Source of the DNA: Vibrio tubiashii
GTDB lineage: Bacteria; Pseudomonadota; Gammaproteobacteria; Enterobacterales; Vibrionaceae
Reading direction: 5' to 3'
DNA: 64,000 bases
Assembly (NCBI GenBank): GCA_000775715.1
Contig: JRWQ01000011.1
Location: forward strand, 310,001-374,000
Part shown: positions 37,435 through 46,472 of the stretch, piece by piece
Layout of the letters: each line of letters begins with the position of its first letter
Position numbering within the stretch: the first letter of the stretch is position 1
The notes under the pieces: generated by a model
Database searches by the model: none
The model's input: the letters and a program-made list of their open reading frames with translations, nothing else
Told to the model about the DNA's origin: nothing
Translations under genes and position numbers: made by a program

Positions 37435-38340
37435 CTAGCCTGCAAGAGAGACAAAGAAAAGCATCAAAACTGGAACAAGTAAGCTCAGGATAAAGCCGCT
37501 AACTATGGCAATAGGCACACACCTCACCCCACCAGTTGTTTGGATAACGGGTAGGGTAAAGTCCATTGCCGTTGCCCCAGCGTAACCAATAGAGGTACAT
37601 GGATTGCTACGAATAAACAGCGGGATCAGCACCAATGCAATCAGTTCTCTAAGCAGCTCAATCATAAATGAAGCACCACCGTAAACGGGGCCGAACGCGT
37701 CACCCATCAAAATCCCTGCTAGAGAGTACCATCCAAACCCTGATGCCATCGCTAGGCCTTGGAATAAATTGATGTCGAGGATCATCGCGGCCACGACTCC
37801 ACCGACTAAAGAGCTACCAATAATGACCACCGCGATGATCATACCATGTTTGTTGAGCAGTATTTGGCGTAAGGTTAGTCCACTGTTACGCAGTTGGATG
37901 CCGATAAAAAACAGTAATATAAACAGTATCCATTCACTAGCTGTGTCCACCCAGCTTAAATCAAGTGGGATCAATAAGCCTACGATTAGACCACCACCGA
38001 CAACTAACACTAGCTTAACTGACTCCATCGCCATCTCTGAAAGAGGCAGTTTGTTTTGGCTTGCGTCTGTTTTTATCGGTAACCATTTGTCGATAAAGGG
38101 CAGAACCGCTAGATTCGCCACACTTAAGCAGGAGAAAAACACCGCGGTGGTTTTCAAGATTAATTGCAGGTTTTGGCCCAAGTTATCCAACGCTGCCAAG
38201 CTTAGCCCCATCAAGGCCAAAATTACGTAGATCAGGTTAGATGTAGACGAGTTAATTCTGTCTAGTAGCGTTTTATTAGATATAGAAATGAAATACCCCA
38301 CGACAAGTGGGGCAAAGATAAATAACATCCCTGAAAACAT
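37435..38340 (-). CDS. lysO: LysO-type lysine exporter (YbjE family)
   Basis: 301 aa membrane protein with about eight helices. The LysO family exports lysine and its toxic analogue in E. coli. Recognised blocks: VVGGGLIVGL, LLFFIGIQLRNSG, SGFGWYSLAGILMGDAFGPVYGG and TLPVIQTTGG. AGGA lies seven bases before the ATG. A 163-base inverted-repeat element starts only 15 bases upstream of the start, so the normal promoter has been replaced or displaced. Functionally it complements the basic amino-acid importer at 27-30 kb. Confidence 0.9.
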   Translation of the reverse strand: MFSGMLFIFAPLVVGYFISISNKTLLDRINSSTSNLIYVILALMGLSLAALDNLGQNLQLILKTTAVFFSCLSVANLAVLPFIDKWLPIKTDASQNKLPLSEMAMESVKLVLVVGGGLIVGLLIPLDLSWVDTASEWILFILLFFIGIQLRNSGLTLRQILLNKHGMIIAVVIIGSSLVGGVVAAMILDINLFQGLAMASGFGWYSLAGILMGDAFGPVYGGASFMIELLRELIALVLIPLFIRSNPCTSIGYAGATAMDFTLPVIQTTGGVRCVPIAIVSGFILSLLVPVLMLFFVSLAG

Positions 38341-38355
38341 GATGGTTCCTGTGTA

Positions 38356-38518
38356 ATACCAATCTAAATAAGTATCTGGGCATTCTTGCTGGTGAAAATC
38401 GCTGATAGCGGCGTTATAGATTTTGTAGGTAGGTCAACTAGCTAGCTGCAATCTATGCCTTGCTCTAAGCGATTTTTCCTGCGCAATTATCTGATCACCT
38501 ACTTATCCAGATTGGTAT
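38356..38518. mobile_element. MITE-like element with terminal inverted repeats
   Basis: Ends ATACCAATCTaaATAAGTA (38356-38374) and TACTTATccAGATTGGTAT (38500-38518) are inverted repeats differing at two bases. The interior is itself partly self-complementary (GAAAATCGC with GCGATTTTTC; ATAGATT with AATCTAT), so the whole unit can fold back. It encodes no protein. I recall closely similar sequence scattered between genes in other Vibrio genomes, which fits a miniature element, but copy number was not checked. No clear target duplication is visible. Confidence 0.7.
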
Positions 38519-38523
38519 AAAGT

Positions 38524-39444
38524 TTATAGACCGCTTGCGCTAATAAGTTCGTCAATCTGTGTATTGAACTCAATATCACTTAAATTACTGAGTTTGTACA
38601 GTATATCTGCGCCAGTTACATCAAATTCTACCGTGTGATCAGCAATATGTTCGTCTTGTCGACGGAACATCAAGATATGGTTTGCTATTCTGGCAATGTC
38701 CAAGTAGCTTACAGGCATTGAGTTGCTGCCATGAACCTGATTGGCTGCCACGGCTAAGAAGTCATCATCAAACCCCCAGCTTTCCAGTACCAATTTACTA
38801 GCATTTGAACACTGGCGATCAAAGATCTGAAAGGCGATGTCTTCTTTAAGGTAGTTACCTTGCTCTAAGTAGTTGTGGTATTCGTTGACAATACAAAACA
38901 GGCCAATATCAGCAAGCAGACCACAAAGCAGTGCCTTGTCTGCTTCTAAGTTATTGTATGCCGCTGACCCAGACTCTTTAAACCCTCTTACGACTAGTAC
39001 CATTGTTGCCGCAAGTTCGCGCGAATTAGCCGCGCTTTCAATCAGTATTTTATTGCACGAATGGCTAAGGTTCACTGAATGCTTGAGCTGTTCAATTGCT
39101 TGAGCGGTGACAATGTCTCTAACACGTAAAATTCCGAGGCGAGAGACGGCGGTCACGAGATCCGTACAGGTGATGTTACGGCGGTTGAAAATCACTGAGT
39201 TGGCAACGCGAATAACGATAGCGGCAAGCCCTGGATCTTCAAGTAGACAATCTGCTACGTCTGAAACAGTCGTGCACTCTTGAGTGCAAAGCTGCTGTAT
39301 CTTGAGTACTACATCAGGAATTGGAGGAAGCGAAATGCTTCTCGACTTAATAGAGTGTTCAATCAGGGTAGAAAACTCAGACTCTATACCTTTAAGTAGT
39401 AAATCATTGTTCTCTGGAAGCCAGTAAAATGATAGGTGGTTCAT
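38524..39444 (-). CDS. HDOD domain-containing protein
   Basis: 306 aa. The HDOD domain (about residues 35-235) has SLPPIPDVVLKIQQLC, DPGLAAIVIRVANSV and LLADIGLFCIVNEYHNYLE; the catalytic HD pair is absent, as is usual for HDOD. Such proteins link signalling to motility, biofilm or stress, often beside c-di-GMP or two-component genes. No output domain is attached. ATG at 39444 preferred over a TTG two codons earlier. Only 5 bases separate its stop from the repeat element. Confidence 0.85.
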   Translation of the reverse strand: MNHLSFYWLPENNDLLLKGIESEFSTLIEHSIKSRSISLPPIPDVVLKIQQLCTQECTTVSDVADCLLEDPGLAAIVIRVANSVIFNRRNITCTDLVTAVSRLGILRVRDIVTAQAIEQLKHSVNLSHSCNKILIESAANSRELAATMVLVVRGFKESGSAAYNNLEADKALLCGLLADIGLFCIVNEYHNYLEQGNYLKEDIAFQIFDRQCSNASKLVLESWGFDDDFLAVAANQVHGSNSMPVSYLDIARIANHILMFRRQDEHIADHTVEFDVTGADILYKLSNLSDIEFNTQIDELISASGL

Positions 39445-39802
39445 AAACAATTTTTAGTTATTTGACTCTAGTGAGTTTAACTTCTAGCTAACTATATTAG
39501 CAAACAATAATTTTTCAGCGGCGATAATTTTCGCAGCAATTTATCTAGGTATCGAAATGACATTATTACCAGGTATACGTAATAAGTTGTGATTATGTTC
39601 ACGTTATAATGAAAATGGTTTCTCATTGCTGTGACGAATGCACAGACTTATTTTTTGTTGTTAACTATGATTCTAGAGACTTATTTATCAGCCATGCTAC
39701 ATAATATAAAACACACTACAGTTTGGTTGAGCTTGTATTTTTTCGCTTAAAACTGCTGCTATCTGGTGATCACGACTAATCGGGGTATTTGATTAAGGAT
39801 CA
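39445..39802. promoter_or_regulatory. Divergent control region, HDOD gene / tfoX
   Basis: 358 bases without a gene. Contains a near-perfect CRP site followed by TATAAT (39588-39610) and a leader hairpin around the tfoX ribosome-binding site (39789-39803). In V. cholerae tfoX has a long leader controlled by the small RNA TfoR and by CRP. Confidence 0.6.
39588..39603. promoter_or_regulatory. Candidate CRP site upstream of tfoX
   Basis: TGTGA-ttatgt-TCACG matches nine of ten defined CRP consensus bases. A TATAAT follows two bases later at 39605-39610. It lies 200 bases upstream of tfoX and 144 upstream of the HDOD gene. Confidence 0.6.
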
Positions 39803-40393
39803 ATGGATATGACAGAGCAACTATTTATTCAATACGTACAAAAGTTTGGCAACTTTCAAAAACGATCTATGTTTGGTGGTACAGGGTTGTTTAGAGACGA
39901 AGCTATGTTCGCACTGCTCAGTGCAGATAAAATATTCATCAGGGGTGGTGAGAAGCTAGACGAAACTCTCAATCAACTTGGTTGTGAGAAATACCGTCAT
40001 GTGAAAAAGCAGACTACTGCAACAGTAAATTACTACGACATCACTGAACTATTTGTTGACCAGCACGAGCAGATTAACCACCTAGTCGAACAATCGATTC
40101 ACTGCTCCGTATCGCAACGCGAATTTAAACGCTCTTCTGCGAATCGACGTTTGCGTGATCTTCCAAATATGCAATTGACTCTTGAACGCATGGTTAAAAA
40201 AGCGGGCATTTCCGATGTGGAGACCTTTATTGAGCTAGGTGCGCCAGCTGTATTTTCGCGTGTTAAACAAGCGTATGGTAGCGATGTGGATGTGAAGTTA
40301 CTTTGGAAATTTGCAGGTGCTATTGAAGGAACACATTGGAAGTTGATTCAAGAACCGCGTAAGCGTCAATTATTGGCAAGTTGTCAACAATAA
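39803..40393 (+). CDS. tfoX: TfoX/Sxy family competence regulator
   Basis: 196 aa with both TfoX domains: N-terminal GNFQKRSMFGGTGLFRDEAMFALL (about 15-38) and C-terminal RRLRDLPNMQLTLERMVKKAGI plus LLWKFAGAIEGTHW. TfoX is the chitin-induced master activator of natural competence and type VI secretion in V. cholerae. The paralogue TfoY has the same fold; assignment to TfoX rests on the neighbouring barrel, kinase pair, DUF945 and serC genes, a context I recall for V. cholerae tfoX. An in-frame ATG at 39809 is an alternative start with better spacing from AAGGAT. comEC lies 36 kb away. Confidence 0.88.
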   Translation: MDMTEQLFIQYVQKFGNFQKRSMFGGTGLFRDEAMFALLSADKIFIRGGEKLDETLNQLGCEKYRHVKKQTTATVNYYDITELFVDQHEQINHLVEQSIHCSVSQREFKRSSANRRLRDLPNMQLTLERMVKKAGISDVETFIELGAPAVFSRVKQAYGSDVDVKLLWKFAGAIEGTHWKLIQEPRKRQLLASCQQ

Positions 40394-40481
40394 AGTTAAA
40401 TAGAGTCTCTATTTGATTCCTGTCTCTTGCCACTTTAGAGAGTAAACAGAAGTGGAATGCTCAAATGTAAAAGGAATTACA

Positions 40482-40516
40482 TTAAAAAACCGAGGTGTTT
40501 AAAACCTCGGTTTTTA
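40482..40516. terminator. Bidirectional terminator, tfoX / barrel protein
   Basis: Stem AAAAACCGAGGT-gttta-AAACCTCGGTTTTT-like with A and T runs, between convergent genes. Confidence 0.9.
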
Positions 40517-40535
40517 TTTGATTCTGATTTAGTTG

Positions 40536-41102
40536 TTAAAACTTGAATCGTGTCGTTAGCATGACTTGGTCGCCATAGAAATCGTTGATGCGTGCTTCTG
40601 CACCAAGAGAAAATAACTCAGTAGAATGGAAACGCGCGTACGCAGATCCTGCCCACTCTTTCTTGTTATCGATAGAAATGTAGGCACCTTTACCACCTAC
40701 TTCTAGCTGTGGACCTAGCCATTGGCGAATACCAAGGTTAAGTTCCATACCCGTATCTGAGCCACCGTCTAAGCCGAAACGTTTTTCATTGCCGGTATCT
40801 ACCAGGCGGAATAACATTTCACCTGTGAAATCTGCCCAGTTATTAATTGGAGCGTGGAAGCCAAAACCTGCCGCTGCGTCGTAGTCGCCTTCGAACTCAG
40901 AATCGATACGACCGATTACGTGTGCATTTGGATGAATAGACTTACTCATTGCTGCACCGAACGTCACTGGACTAGCACCAATTCGAGCTTCTAGGTAGTC
41001 ATAGTTGAAGTTGCTCATTACCGAAGGGCTGTTTGGATCGGTTTGAGCCAGTGATTGACCAGATGCAAGCACTAAAGCTGCAGCTAAGATTGTTTTACGC
41101 AT
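40536..41102 (-). CDS. Small outer-membrane beta-barrel-like protein
   Basis: 188 aa. Signal peptide (residues 1-19, ALVLASGQSLAQ), then alternating polar/aromatic strands (FNYDYLEARIGA, GFGFHAPINNWADFTGEMLFRLV) ending in Phe (MLTTRFKF), the signature of an eight-strand barrel. It may be a YfaZ-type relative; function is unknown. Convergent with tfoX. About 220 non-coding bases separate it from the response regulator stop upstream. Confidence 0.75.
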   Translation of the reverse strand: MRKTILAAALVLASGQSLAQTDPNSPSVMSNFNYDYLEARIGASPVTFGAAMSKSIHPNAHVIGRIDSEFEGDYDAAAGFGFHAPINNWADFTGEMLFRLVDTGNEKRFGLDGGSDTGMELNLGIRQWLGPQLEVGGKGAYISIDNKKEWAGSAYARFHSTELFSLGAEARINDFYGDQVMLTTRFKF

Positions 41103-41322
41103 AAGGACGATAAACCTATATCTTGTTAATTTCCATGGTCTTTAGCGACATAAGCGCCATGACAGTAATTACGACATGATAATGCATCCTAGCAACAGCC
41201 ACTATAAAAAATGTCATTGCTTTGTCGTTATTTATAGTAATAAGCAATTCACATGCCACATAAATGCTATGAATGGTACTTTTTTAAACAATATTCCTTT
41301 TAGTACAGAGCCTTAAATGACT

Positions 41323-41820
41323 TCATTCGCCGAAACTGATTCGATTCTTAGCAATAGCGTCGAACACTCGTTCGGTTTCTAACGTCGAAGCCCATGGCAT
41401 TAGGTCTGGCTCGTTTTCAATCATAAAGGTCGTTAACTGATTCTTGATCACTTCCCGTAATTCATCACCTTGCCAAGGCTTAGCAATATAAAAGTCTAAG
41501 CTAGAGTGATTAACGGCTTCGACCGTATCTTCAAGTCCAGCTTGCCCTGTTAATAGTAGCTTTCTGGTCGGTTGAGTCTGTTGGTTTTCATTCAATTCGA
41601 TCAAAAATTGAATGCCCGTTTGCTCAGGCATAATGTGATCACAAAGAATAAGTGCCAATTTTACGTCCTCTTGATGGGACTCTTTGATTAGCGCCTTTGC
41701 TTCTTGCACAGATTCAGCAGCTTCGAGAATAAAGTGCTCTTCAAAGCAGTACAGGTCTTGCATTACACTGTCTAACACTTCCCGTTCATCGTCGACACAT
41801 AAAATAAGATATTTATTCAT
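41323..41820 (-). CDS. Single-domain response regulator
   Basis: 165 aa. Intact receiver: acidic pair D10-D11 (LCVDDE), phosphoacceptor D61 (LILCDHIMPEQTG), T91 and K114 (IAKPW). The 40-residue C-terminal tail has no DNA-binding or catalytic output domain. It abuts the sensor kinase gene (stop to start with no gap), so the two are coupled and it is the likely phosphate acceptor. Its receiver and tail are paralogous to residues 1-155 of that kinase. The target is unknown; protein interaction is likely. Confidence 0.93.
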   Translation of the reverse strand: MNKYLILCVDDEREVLDSVMQDLYCFEEHFILEAAESVQEAKALIKESHQEDVKLALILCDHIMPEQTGIQFLIELNENQQTQPTRKLLLTGQAGLEDTVEAVNHSSLDFYIAKPWQGDELREVIKNQLTTFMIENEPDLMPWASTLETERVFDAIAKNRISFGE

Positions 41821-43770
41821 TTAGGGCTCCTTGGCGACATTAGGTTCTTGACTAAACGGCAGCCAAACCGACATTTTAGTAAATTGACTGATAATAGACT
41901 CGACTTCGATACGACCACCGTGCTGGTGGACAATTTGTTGACACACAGAAAGGCCAATACCTAAACCAAAATTACCTTCCTTCTTGGTGGTAAAGTTGAG
42001 GGTGAACATCTGTTGTTGGGTCTCTTCGGGTATTCCAGCACCATTATCTGTAAACGAGACAACGACCCAGTCCGTGTTATTTTGCTGAACGTGTTTGGTT
42101 TCGACGATGAGCTCCCCTTTATCAGGGAAGGCATCAATAGCGTTAGATACTAGGTTGGTCCAAACTTGTTGCAGGGCGATTGGTTGGCACTGAATGTTAG
42201 GAATGTCGCCGTATATTCGCTCGACCTTGTGGAACTTTAGGCGACTCTCAAAGATCACTAGAGTGTCTTCAATACCCTCGTGAATATTGATGAGATGGAA
42301 TTTCTCGTCGTCAGTTCTTGCATAGCCTTTTAGGCTTTTCACCATATCAGCGATCCTGCCGGCACAAACGTTAATAGAGCGCAACGTCGTTCCTGCGAGG
42401 TGGTAATCTTCGAGCCGCTCTAGCTTATGCAGAGTAAATTCAGGCTTGGTTTGAGCTTGGCTAATCCAATCACTATCTTTCTCTAGGCCCAATTTAACTA
42501 ACTTCTTGGCTAAACGTCGGTCATCGACTTGCTCTAAAAGTTGTTTGGTCAGTTCACGTTCGTTTGCTGTAGAACGGGGTCTTTGCGTCAACCCTTCTTG
42601 AAGTACACTAATTCCGGCTAGTCCTACCTCTTTGATAGAGCGATCATCGACGAGGTGCTGAATTCTACTGGTTAGGGTTTCTGTGCCTCGGAGTATCGCG
42701 GCAATTGGATTATTAAGCTCGTGAGCAACGCCAGCAACCAACTGGCCAAGCATTGCCATTTTTTCACTTTCAATCAGTTGTTGATGTGCAGTTTCTAGGG
42801 ACTCAAGTGTTTTTTGTAGCTCTAGCTTGGTATTGATACTGCGCTGTAAGCGTCGATTAAAGTGACGCAGCAGCAGGTTAGTGAAGAGTGGCAATAGAGT
42901 CATGTTTGAGTGCATGACTTTAGAAAATACTTCACGGTCTAGCTTGATGACTTCAGTTTTACAAAGCGTAACCGCCGTTGAAAAAGAAGGTTCACCGGTG
43001 ACAAAAGACATACCGCCAACAATATTGCCCTGACTATGACGCACAACTTCGCGCTGCATGCCGATATCGTCTTTTTTATACAGTGCGACTTCACCCTTGG
43101 TGATAAACCACAGGAACTGGTTCTCTTCACCTTCAATGGTCAATAGATGATCGGGAGAATAGGTTCTACACGCTCGGCTCTCATCTTCTTGGGCAAAGAA
43201 ATCAAGCAGGGCAGAGGATACTTGTTCAGCCAGCTCTTGGTCGGACAGGCTATGGTGATCGGTAATAAATCCTTCACGGTAACTTCGCATTTTCTGCTCA
43301 ATGTGGCTGCGAAGAAGTCTGTGCTGATCGAGTACCTGGCTGTAGGAGAGTAAGTTCTCTTTGTCGTTCTTGAGGATAAATGTCGTCAGCTCTTTTTGCG
43401 CAGTCTTGTGCACTAGATTGTCTTGTAGAGGTTTAGTGAGACAGTAGTCGAGTCGACCATCATTTACCGCCGATAAAATGGCTTGAATGTCTTGTCCGCA
43501 ACTGATTAGCACTTTGCGAGCGCTCTGGGTATGAGCGTTTTTATCGAGTTGAATTAGAAAGTTTGCGCCATCGAAGTTTTCATGATGACTGGCAATGACC
43601 AAAGCGACAGTCTGATTTTGCTCTTGGCAATACTCTAATGCTGCATGTGCATCTTCGAGCGTATCGGCAGTATGTAGATCAAACTTAGCGGAAAACACGC
43701 TAAGCTCTTTTCTTAACTGCTCGATACTCACTGGATTGTTATCTAAACAAAGTACGGAAAATGGATTCAC
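41821..43770 (-). CDS. Sensor histidine kinase with pseudo-receiver and cyclic-nucleotide-binding domain
   Basis: 649-aa cytoplasmic kinase without membrane segments. Residues 1-125 form a receiver fold that lacks the phosphoacceptor: S61 replaces Asp and N11 breaks the acidic pair, though K113 remains. Residues about 195-300 resemble a cNMP-binding/Crp-like fold (LWFITKGEVALYKKD, GNIVGGMSFVTGEPSFSTAVT). The H-box GVAHELNNPIAAIL has H350; after an unusual helical insert (about 365-500) comes HATPase_c with NLVSNAIDAF, DNGAGIP and GLGIGLSVC. Likely phosphorylates the adjacent regulator. Signal unknown; cyclic nucleotide or another small ligand is possible. Confidence 0.9.
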   Translation of the reverse strand: MNPFSVLCLDNNPVSIEQLRKELSVFSAKFDLHTADTLEDAHAALEYCQEQNQTVALVIASHHENFDGANFLIQLDKNAHTQSARKVLISCGQDIQAILSAVNDGRLDYCLTKPLQDNLVHKTAQKELTTFILKNDKENLLSYSQVLDQHRLLRSHIEQKMRSYREGFITDHHSLSDQELAEQVSSALLDFFAQEDESRACRTYSPDHLLTIEGEENQFLWFITKGEVALYKKDDIGMQREVVRHSQGNIVGGMSFVTGEPSFSTAVTLCKTEVIKLDREVFSKVMHSNMTLLPLFTNLLLRHFNRRLQRSINTKLELQKTLESLETAHQQLIESEKMAMLGQLVAGVAHELNNPIAAILRGTETLTSRIQHLVDDRSIKEVGLAGISVLQEGLTQRPRSTANERELTKQLLEQVDDRRLAKKLVKLGLEKDSDWISQAQTKPEFTLHKLERLEDYHLAGTTLRSINVCAGRIADMVKSLKGYARTDDEKFHLINIHEGIEDTLVIFESRLKFHKVERIYGDIPNIQCQPIALQQVWTNLVSNAIDAFPDKGELIVETKHVQQNNTDWVVVSFTDNGAGIPEETQQQMFTLNFTTKKEGNFGLGIGLSVCQQIVHQHGGRIEVESIISQFTKMSVWLPFSQEPNVAKEP

Positions 43771-43944
43771 GGCTTGGCTACAATTTAAACACAGACATGT
43801 TTCACTTTACCAAGGATATGCATTGCGTATTGAGAGCTAAGTAAGAGAATTTCTGTTTGTTTTTTCTTGAAAGCCAATACTCTGATTTAACTCAAGGTTT
43901 TTTGGTGTAGACTTAATGAAATCAATAAACAAGACGTAATTATC

Positions 43945-45210
43945 ATGGATCTAAGAAAAATAGGCGCCATCGGTGGCGCTATCTCACTTGCGTTGTGTTG
44001 GCCGTTAGCGGTAGGTCAAATTGGACAAACTGTGATTCAAGATGGGATTGCTCACCTTTCCAATGACTCTGTCAAAGCCGAAATCCTTGAATACGATCGT
44101 GGTTATTTGTCCTCTACGGTTAAAACACGTTACATCGTCCATGATCCAGCGCTTGTCCAGCAGTTAGCTCAAGATGGGCTACCCTCAGAAATCACGGTTA
44201 ATAGCCAAATTACCCATGGCTTGTTGAGTCTTAATGCCACATCGGTATTAGACGATGCACCAGATCTACCTTTGCGACTAGATACAGTGACGCAACTCAA
44301 TGGTAATACTGACTATGTACTGAGTTTAGCAAGTTGGAATCAGGTCACTGAAGGTGAAGGCGGTGCCATTGTCTCAGTTTCGCCATCTGAGCTTAAGGGA
44401 CATATTAGCGTGCTCGGTGATATCACCTATGACTTAAACATACCCTCTGTAGAGGTGGACTTTAATTCGGGTGAAAAGATGCTGTTGTCTGGTTTAACAG
44501 GTCACGGTGACGGCAAGAAAATGAATAGTTTTTGGATAGGTGAACAGACGTTTAATCTCGCTGAGGTGTCAGTGCTTGATATTGACCAGTCACCGTTATT
44601 CGCGTTGCAGCAAAGCAAATACACGTTTGCGAGCGCTTATGATGAAACGGCCAAAACGGTGAGTAGTCAGCATATTGCGGATTTGAACAATTTAGTGATG
44701 GACGACGGCGATGTAGAGAGTGTCTCTATTGACCTTTCATTTGGTGACTTAGATAGCGTTGCATTTGAGCATCTGATGAACCTTTATCAGAACAACCCTA
44801 TGCCCACTCAAGCTGACATTGAAGCGGCGATCCCATATGTCGAAAGCCTGTTCTCTAAAGGCTTCTACTTTGCGATGAATAAACTGGCTGTAAAACTGGG
44901 TAATGACAGTGAATTTGAGTCAAAGTGGAAAATTACAGTGCCACAGGGGACGAGCAATGTAACGCAAAACCCTGCTCTAATATTGCCTGCACTCACAGGG
45001 AACCTAGATACGCAGTTTTCTGATCAACTGGTTGTTCAGTACCCTTTCATCAAGCAAGGTGTAGATGATGCGATGGCGATGGAGTGGTTAACTCATTCGG
45101 AGCAGGGATATCACATTCAAGCGGAATTGAAAGAAGGTAATTTAGTGTTTGAAAATGGACAGCAGATCCCTCTAATGGCGCTGCTTTTCCCTGCACTTAT
45201 GCAGCCATAA
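43945..45210 (+). CDS. DUF945 (YdgA) family protein
   Basis: 421 aa. An N-terminal hydrophobic segment (about 7-24, AIGGAISLALCWPLAVG) acts as signal or anchor, followed by the DUF945 body, which begins VKAEILEYDRGYLSSTVKTRY as in YdgA/YihF. Presumed periplasmic and inner-membrane anchored; the function is unresolved. Divergent from the kinase gene, with a terminator downstream at 45236-45264. Confidence 0.85.
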   Translation: MDLRKIGAIGGAISLALCWPLAVGQIGQTVIQDGIAHLSNDSVKAEILEYDRGYLSSTVKTRYIVHDPALVQQLAQDGLPSEITVNSQITHGLLSLNATSVLDDAPDLPLRLDTVTQLNGNTDYVLSLASWNQVTEGEGGAIVSVSPSELKGHISVLGDITYDLNIPSVEVDFNSGEKMLLSGLTGHGDGKKMNSFWIGEQTFNLAEVSVLDIDQSPLFALQQSKYTFASAYDETAKTVSSQHIADLNNLVMDDGDVESVSIDLSFGDLDSVAFEHLMNLYQNNPMPTQADIEAAIPYVESLFSKGFYFAMNKLAVKLGNDSEFESKWKITVPQGTSNVTQNPALILPALTGNLDTQFSDQLVVQYPFIKQGVDDAMAMEWLTHSEQGYHIQAELKEGNLVFENGQQIPLMALLFPALMQP

Positions 45211-45235
45211 TTGAATAATTTGAAGACGTTAACGC

Positions 45236-45264
45236 GAAAAGAGGTCTAAAGACCTCTTTTCTTG
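45236..45264 (+). terminator. Terminator after DUF945 gene
   Basis: Stem AAAAGAGGTC-taaa-GACCTCTTTT followed by CTTGCTTTTT. Confidence 0.9.
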
Positions 45265-45335
45265 CTTTTTATCATCGATAAAACATGGTATTAATCGAAC
45301 AATATCTAAATCAAGAATGCGCAAGGAAAGAGTAG

Positions 45336-46418
45336 ATGAGCAAGGTTTATAACTTTAGTGCAGGTCCTGCGGGGCTTCCTAAAGCTGTCATGGAAAAGGC
45401 ACAACAAGAGTTCGTTGATTGGAATGGTTTAGGCACTTCCGTTATGGAAATTAGCCACCGAAGTAAAGAATTCATCAAAGTCGCGGAAGACGCTGAGCAA
45501 GATTTGCGCGACTTACTTGAAATCCCAGATAACTATAAAGTGCTGTTTTGCCAAGGTGGCGCTCGCGCACAATTTGCTGCCGTACCATTGAACCTGCTTG
45601 GCTCATCGAAAAAGGCAACATACATTGATGCGGGTTACTGGGCTGAAAGCGCAGTTAAAGAGGCAGAGAAATACTGTGAGGTTGATGTATTTAGCGCTAA
45701 AACAGAACTTGACGGTAAATTAGCAGTTAAGCCGGCTAGTGAGTGGAAGGTAGACGCAGATGCAGCCTATGTTCATTTCTGCCCCAATGAAACCATCGAT
45801 GGTATTGAGATCAGTGAGCTTCCTGTCACAGACAAGCCTATCGTTGCAGATATGTCATCAAACATTCTATCTCGCAAAATCGATGTTTCTCAATACGGTG
45901 TTATCTATGCGGGAGCACAGAAAAATATTGGTCCAGCGGGTTTGTGTATTGCTATCGTGCGTGATGACTTGTTAGAGCTGGCTAGCGAGCTTGTTCCAAG
46001 CTTCATCAATTACAAGGTATTGGCAGAAAAAGATTCGATGTTCAATACGCCACCAACCTTTGCTTGGTATCTATCTGGCCTAGTATTCAAATGGCTAAAA
46101 GAGCAAGGCGGCGTGTCTGAAATGGAAAAGATCAATCTAGAGAAGGCACAACTGCTGTATAACCAGATCGACGGCTCAGATTTCTATGTCAATAATGTTC
46201 ACCCAGCGAACCGTTCACGAATGAACGTACCGTTCCAGTTGGTAAAACCGGAATTGGATGGCTTGTTTTTAGATCAAGCGGAGAAGCGTGGTTTAGTCGC
46301 ATTGAAAGGTCACCGTGCTGTCGGTGGTATGCGTGCCTCTATCTATAACGCGGTTACTCTCGAAGGCGTTCAAGCTCTCGTTGATTTCATGCAAGAGTTT
46401 GAAGCGCAGAACGCGTAA
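45336..46418 (+). CDS. serC: Phosphoserine aminotransferase SerC
   Basis: 360 aa PLP enzyme converting 3-phosphohydroxypyruvate to phosphoserine (serine synthesis) and acting in pyridoxal phosphate synthesis. Begins [20 protein letters not shown], the family signature; PLP lysine in [26 protein letters not shown] near the end. AGGAAAGAG precedes the ATG. Monocistronic here, with a terminator just after; aroA is not adjacent. Confidence 0.97.
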   Translation: MSKVYNFSAGPAGLPKAVMEKAQQEFVDWNGLGTSVMEISHRSKEFIKVAEDAEQDLRDLLEIPDNYKVLFCQGGARAQFAAVPLNLLGSSKKATYIDAGYWAESAVKEAEKYCEVDVFSAKTELDGKLAVKPASEWKVDADAAYVHFCPNETIDGIEISELPVTDKPIVADMSSNILSRKIDVSQYGVIYAGAQKNIGPAGLCIAIVRDDLLELASELVPSFINYKVLAEKDSMFNTPPTFAWYLSGLVFKWLKEQGGVSEMEKINLEKAQLLYNQIDGSDFYVNNVHPANRSRMNVPFQLVKPELDGLFLDQAEKRGLVALKGHRAVGGMRASIYNAVTLEGVQALVDFMQEFEAQNA

Positions 46419-46436
46419 TCCGCATGTTTTAAAACT

Positions 46437-46465
46437 AGGCCCAGCGCAACTGCTGGGCCTTTTTA
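46437..46465. terminator. Terminator, serC / ygiQ
   Basis: Stem AGGCCCAGC-gcaact-GCTGGGCCT followed by T5 on the plus strand; between convergent genes, the minus-strand side is less T-rich. Confidence 0.88.
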
Positions 46466-46472
46466 TATGTGT

